Source of the DNA: Mesorhabditis belari
Lineage: Eukaryota > Nematoda > Chromadorea > Rhabditida > Rhabditidae
Length of the DNA stretch: 64,000 bases
Direction: 5' to 3'
NCBI GenBank assembly: GCA_958450365.1
Contig: CAUEEP010000910.1
Span: 777,001 to 841,000 of the forward strand
Shown: piece by piece, positions 59,621 to 64,000 of the stretch
How positions within the stretch are numbered: position 1 is the first letter of the stretch
How the letters are laid out: each line of letters opens with the position of its first letter
Made by a program: the position numbers and the translations under genes
The notes under the pieces: model-generated
The model's input: only the letters and a program-made list of their open reading frames with translations
The model's database searches: none
Told to the model about the DNA's origin: nothing

Positions 59621-59754
59621 ATTTTGAGAGATTCAAAAACTCTTCTAAAATTGAGTTACTCTAAAATTTTCGATGACTTAAACCCGACTCCAATTGGTTG
59701 ACTCAATAAAATGAGTAACTTCAATCGATTTCCCAACGCCGAAAACCCCCCGGG

Positions 59755-60070
59755 TTATAGATGAATATCCTTTAGCTGAATATCCTTTAGCTGAATATCT
59801 TCTAGCTGAATATCTTCTAGCTGAATATCTTCTAGCTGAATATCTTCTGGCTGAATATCTTCTAGCTGAATATCTTCTAGCTGAATATCTTCTAGCTGGA
59901 TATCTTCTAGCTCAATATCTTCTAGCTGAATATCTTCTAGCTGAATATCTTCTAGCTGGATATCTTCTAGCTCAATATCTTCTAGCTGAATATCTTCTAG
60001 CTGAATATCTTCTAGCTGGATATCTTTTAGCTGAACATCTTCTAGCTGAATATCTTCTAGCTGGCTATCG
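59755..60070. repeat. 15-bp minisatellite (GCTGAATATCTTCTA), about 20 units
   Basis: Units carry occasional CTGGATATC and CTCAATATC variants in a recurring order, showing block duplication. Confidence 0.9.
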
Positions 60071-60710
60071 GCTGAATTTCTGCTTTTTCTGCCATCTACA
60101 AAGCCAAAGAAGAATTCCTATGTAAATGGCTGACCGCGTTCTTGGTGCGCCCGCGTAATTGCCCTCTATCTGGCAAATCACCCTGGTATAGAAGCATCCC
60201 TTTTGAAATCCGGAAAGGGATTTCAATTTGAAATCCGGAAAGAGCGGTCAGTGACTGAGCCCTTTTTTCGCGTCTCTTGCTGTCAACATACCCAAATTTT
60301 TGGGATCAATTTCGCCCCAAATTTGACTGGTATTTTTGCTACAAATTCTACCTGTCAAATCGAAAGCCTACTGTATTAGTTTCATTGAATAAATTGAGCA
60401 GCTGTTTTTTTTGAATACTCGGTATATAGTCTAGCAATCGTATTCATTTTCCCAATTCTTTATCATTTCCACCATTTCCACCTTTACTTCATAGTAAAAT
60501 CAAGTCTCGCGTCAATTTTTTCATTATACTCTTTTATTTTTAAAGGAAAAGGGCAAAAAATATTTAATCACTCAAGAATGCACCTGGAAATGATGCTTGT
60601 AGTGATTAGGGGACGAAAATAGTCGGAAAAAAGATGTGAACCAAGGAATTATAGTTTTGGGAGCGGTTGGACTCGGTTGAGTCGACTTTTTATGTTTTAA
60701 AATGTCTTGA

Positions 60711-61421
60711 TTAGAATAAAATAAGTTTAAGAGTACTTAAATGATTACTGTAGTTGGCATAGCGTGACAAGTACGGTACTTTATCTATGTTTCCCTTGAG
60801 GGGTCAAACTTCTGAGATTGTATAGCCAAGAATCGCGATTAACTCAATTCCAAACCCACATCTAGTCATTGCCTTTTGCTCGCATTTCTCGGTCCCAACT
60901 GGAAGCACCAAATGTTCAAATGCTCGCAGAATTGCCGAGTCACGTAAGTGCAGAATATCAACAGAGAGATGTAGGCGTACACCTGAAAATCGTGAATATT
61001 TTACTTCAATTGCTTATTATAGTCTGACTTTTTTCGCAAATCGGTGAAAAAATTGGCAAATCTCACCTATAAGATAGCTAATAAATAGCTTTATTGCTTT
61101 AAAAACACAATAATAATGATAAAGAAGTGTTTGCCGGAAGGTTTTTCAAAAAAGGAAAGAATTTGGCGGCAAGGGGGATTGAACCCGCGAGCAAACGTTC
61201 CACTGGTTTCGGAGTCTGGCACACTATCCTCCAGGCCGCCGCCGCTTTTCCTGCCTGCGCCCTCTTCTAGGCTATCTTTGCCAAAAATTGCCGAAACTTT
61301 GACCAGGGCTCATGGGCTCATGAGAAAAATGTCTAGACTAGAATAAAATAGGTTTAAGAGTACTTAAATGATTACTGTGGTTGGCATAGCGTGACAAGGT
61401 ACTGTACTTTATCTATATTAT
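60711..61421. repeat. 80-bp direct repeat bracketing the last phosphotransferase exon
   Basis: TTTAAGAGTACTTAAATGAT and GTTGGCATAGCGTGACAAG occur at 60724-60792 and again at 61350-61421, on either side of exon 60982-60866. Confidence 0.75.
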
Positions 61422-62813
61422 CTAAAACTTTATCTAAAATAAAAAATACGTGTTTCTTAGAATTCTACGGGGCCAGTAGCTAGGTCTTTTGTAGCTAGGT
61501 CCAATTTCGAAAATCGGTGCTTTGTTGAAACAGTTCCCCTAGGAAGAAAACCTAATACAAAGTCTTAACTGTTGAATACAGGCTTACTAAAGCTTAGGCT
61601 TAGGCTTAGCACACTTTCTACAGTAATCTTTCTACAGTAAGCTTTCTACAGTACACAAAGTACACCTTTCTACAGTAAGCTTAAAGGCCTACTGTAGAAG
61701 ACTTTCCCATATTAACATTGGACATTTTTTTTTTGATTTCATTACTTTACTGAAACATAAATCTTTAGTTTTGTAGTTTTTTTTTCAAAATTCTTCTGCC
61801 AGACTCACCGTGCAGCCGATCAACAAATGGTACTCATTGAAAGGGTAATTGTAATATTGATTCAACATCAATGCCAATGGCGCCAAATAGATCCAATCCC
61901 ATAGCGGAAGTTCACTCTTTGACATGTGAGCGATCACCAAACGATTTGTCGTCTTTGAGCCTGGAAAGAGGATGCTAGATTTCATTCTTTCTCATTTTCT
62001 CTCATTTTTCTGCCTTTTTTCCCGGCCTTTCCTCTCGAAATTCAATAGCTTTTGCAAGAAATTGAGTGCACCAGAAAGAGTACGTGTTTAGGAGTTTTTG
62101 AGCACAAAGTACACCTTTCTGCACAGTACAAAGTACACCTTTCTGCACAGTACATTTGTAGGTACAGTACAAAGTACACCTTTCTGCACAGTACATTTTT
62201 AAGCACAGTACAAAGTACACCTTCCTTCTTCTTCAAGTGTACTTTGTGCTAACTAACTTCCACTTTTGGCACACGAAACTTTCACGTTTCACATTACCCA
62301 GTGCACCAGAAAGGTTCGTTTTGAGATTTTTTAAGCACAATGTACATTTTGGAAACTCACTTAAGCTCAGATTTCTCAAAATTGCATAGAAAAATATGAT
62401 AGGTATGGATTTTTTTTTGATAAAAGTTATTCAATTCATCGTTCACTACCACAAACCGGTCATCAATGACGCAATGGTTTGAAAAGTGAGAAAACTTTAG
62501 TACAAAAACGATTTCGAAGCGATTTCCCCGTTAATTGATGGCTTCCAATTCTTATAAACACTCGTTTTTTTCGAGAAAACATCAATTTTCGTTTTTTTTC
62601 AAGAAAACATCAATTTTCGTTTTTCTTTTGCGACTCACCGACTGCTCCAAAACAAAGGACGAACAATGTGATGTGATCATCGTAAACAGAACTGTTTGAT
62701 TTACTGAAAATACTAATTTTGTCGGGAATTTGTAGAAAAACTCACCCATAAATCATTGCAAACGGCAAAATGATCATAAGAAGTGGGAAAAGGGGGAAAA
62801 GAACGGAGGTTCC
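60866..62813 (-). CDS. Choline/ethanolamine phosphotransferase (CEPT/CHPT family), C-terminal four exons
   Basis: Exons 62813-62746, 62703-62639, 61960-61809 and 60982-60866 (stop included) join in phase to give about 128 residues. The enzyme transfers phosphocholine or phosphoethanolamine from a CDP donor to diacylglycerol in ER/Golgi membranes, the last step of the Kennedy pathway. The match is to the C-terminal membrane half: GTSVLFPLFPLLMIILPFAM, KTTNRLVIAHMSKSELPLWD, LMLNQYYNYPFNEYHLL and CEHLNIWCF, which follow the order of human CEPT1 (GTSVL, VVAHMTKSEM, LDQYFNSFIDEY, HLHIHVF). The VIAHM-SKSE motif fits CEPT/CHPT rather than the selenoprotein EPT1. The catalytic CDP-alcohol motif DG-AR-G-D lies in exons beyond 64000, so the gene is cut by the window edge. 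A minus-strand AATAAA at about 60533-60538 could be its poly(A) signal. Substrate preference cannot be read from this part. Confidence 0.9.
61163..61246 (-). tRNA. tRNA-like gene or pseudogene, Ser/Leu-like
   Basis: On the minus strand GGCGGCG pairs over seven positions with TGCCGCC, the D arm CTGG/CCAG closes, and GCGGGTTCAATCCCC gives a B box. The anticodon region (TCCG-AAACCAG-TGGA) lacks U at position 33, and the variable region is long. Best formed tRNA-like sequence in the window but probably not functional. It lies in the last intron of the phosphotransferase gene. Confidence 0.35.
62095..62245. repeat. CACAGTACAAAGTACACCTT array
   Basis: About four irregular units in a phosphotransferase intron. 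Confidence 0.8.
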
Positions 62814-63314
62814 CTGAAATGTTTAGAGGTTAGAGATTGAAGATTGAGAATGAATGATTCTTATTCTTAGAATGATTTTTTTGAACTGTTTTAAACTGTT
62901 TTGAACTTAGAATTCTGAGAACTGAAAAGTGTTTGTTGAGAACTTTGAATTTTCAAGCTTTGGTGATTAAAGATTCAAAAAGTATGAGAGTTAGAAGCCA
63001 GAGATGTTCCAGATGTTGCAAAGCCAGAGATGTTCCAAGTGGATTGTAGAGCTTGTAGCCATACCTGACCAAGCCTGCTAGCTAGGACTTGACTCCGAAA
63101 CCGGCAGTAAGCTCGCAGTAAGCTCGTAAGCTGGCAGTAAGCTCGTAAAAGATTAGCTCAGGTAGAAAAGGATCAGGTACAAAATCTAGATCAAGACTTG
63201 ACTTTGGTTCTGACTAGGGTTGGTCATCTAAGCTTAATCGAAAGCTAGACCATGAGCATGATCTGGGACAAGCCCTAACTCTAGCTTGGCTCGGTTAAAT
63301 TCCTTTTGAAACAA

Positions 63315-63445
63315 CCCTACCAAATACAGCTCCAAATACAGCTCCAGCTCCAAATATACAGCTCCAAATATACAGCTCCAAATATACAGCTCCAAATATA
63401 CAGCTCCAAATATACCGCTCCAAATACAGCTCCAGCTCCAAATAC
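63315..63445. repeat. 15-bp minisatellite (CCAAATATACAGCTC)
   Basis: About eight units. Confidence 0.85.
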
Positions 63446-63904
63446 AGTCACAGCACTCAGTTCGCGGTGTGACCCGCTTTAACTTTATCATCGGAAACGT
63501 TTTTTTGTTTCAGAATAACCGAGTAGCGCAAAAGGTTAAACGGATAAACGGTTAAATTTCCCCAAAACGCTCACAATAGAACAAGAACATTGCGCATAAG
63601 GTTTACGCTCGTGAAATGAGTACAAAACGGATTGACGCTTCGTCGGTGGCAACACAAATATTAGCAAATTCTTCCTATAATGTTAGACCAGTTATCTAGA
63701 GAGAATTTAGCACCTTAGGGGTAGTTTTAAGTAAACCGGACAAAGTAACTTATAATTTATAAGTAACTTATAATTAAGTAACTTATAATTTTACGGTTTA
63801 TTAGTAAAGAATGAAAAAAGCGACGTTACCGATTATAAAAACAAAAACAGTGAAGGGGAAACATTAAATCCCGAAAGAATGAGGGTAAAACTGCAAACTA
63901 AAAG

Positions 63905-64000
63905 GCTCAAGCTTAGGCTTAGGCTGGCTTAGGTTTAGGCTGACTTAGGCTTAGGCTGACTTAGGCTTAGGCTGGCTTAGGCTTAGGCTGGCTTAGGCTT
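63905..64000. repeat. GGCTTAGGCT-type tandem array reaching the window edge
   Basis: Units TTAGGCTTAGGCTGACTTAG and variants. The TTAGGC hexamer equals the nematode telomere repeat, but it is interspersed with GCTGAC/GCTGGC, so this is an interstitial array. Confidence 0.8.

Larger units (their letters stand above)
51345..60865. other. Region between the neuropeptide and phosphotransferase genes, repeats only
   Basis: No multi-exon gene could be assembled on either strand. The region holds minisatellites (52390-52555, 56505-56645, 56885-57085, 57765-57895, 59755-60070), GC-box palindromic repeats (52545-52960), an inverted copy pair (53290-53545 and 56665-56885), a mariner-type MITE (54885-55404), a TACCGTA MITE (57372-57642), a fold-back element (58513-59499) and a tRNA-like sequence near 55785-55870. 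One exon-like scrap is listed separately at 59576-59620. Confidence 0.6.
62814..64000 (-). other. Intron of the phosphotransferase gene with tandem arrays
   Basis: No further upstream coding exon was recognised between 62814 and the right edge. The DNA holds a 15-bp array (CCAAATATACAGCTC type) at about 63315-63445 and a GGCTTAGGCT-type array from about 63905 that runs off the window. Confidence 0.55.

Noticed and set aside
63905..64000. Telomere (TTAGGC repeats)
   Set aside because: The hexamer is interrupted regularly by GCTGAC/GCTGGC and the locus is inside a gene, so it is an interstitial array.

Overview
The window is AT-rich, intron-dense eukaryotic DNA, most likely from a nematode. 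The evidence is the short introns, the strong TTTTCAG/TTTAG 3' splice sites, the GTGAGT/GTAAGT donors and an epi-1-type laminin alpha gene. Prokaryotic-style open frames say little here: the genes appear only when small exons are joined by splice sites and phase. I read three genes; everything else is intron or intergenic DNA packed with transposon remnants, palindromic elements, tRNA-like sequences and minisatellites.

(1) Positions 1-33408, minus strand: a laminin alpha chain of the alpha-3/5 (C. elegans epi-1) type. I could chain 71 coding exons with unbroken phase, 8789 coding nt or about 2,930 residues: signal peptide, LN domain, about eleven LE repeats, a cysteine-poor domain-IV-like block, a second LE run, a laminin IV (L4) domain, a third LE run, a long coiled coil, LG1 and the start of LG2. 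The gene leaves the window at position 1, so the remaining LG domains lie outside. Its introns hold a DIRS-like reverse transcriptase fragment, a Tc1/mariner-type element, a pogo/Tigger-type element, several TACCGTA-ended MITEs, fold-back elements and many tandem arrays.

(2) Positions 42663-51344, plus strand: a five-exon, 120-residue neuropeptide precursor, not visible as any single open frame. It has a signal peptide and three amidation/processing sites (RFWGKR, RIFWGKR, RFWGRK), predicting three C-terminally amidated -FW peptides. I do not recognise the family, and it is the best candidate for something undescribed.

(3) Positions 60866-62813, minus strand: the last four coding exons of a choline/ethanolamine phosphotransferase (CEPT/CHPT family). 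The catalytic N-terminal half lies beyond the right edge.

The two long spacers (33.4-42.7 kb and 51.3-60.9 kb) and the large introns contain no other gene I can support. They hold GC-richer patches upstream of the laminin gene that may be promoter or enhancer DNA, one possible orphan terminal exon near 59.6 kb, and many repeats described individually below. The three genes show no sign of working in one pathway: one makes a basement-membrane protein, one a secreted signalling peptide and one a membrane lipid-synthesis enzyme.
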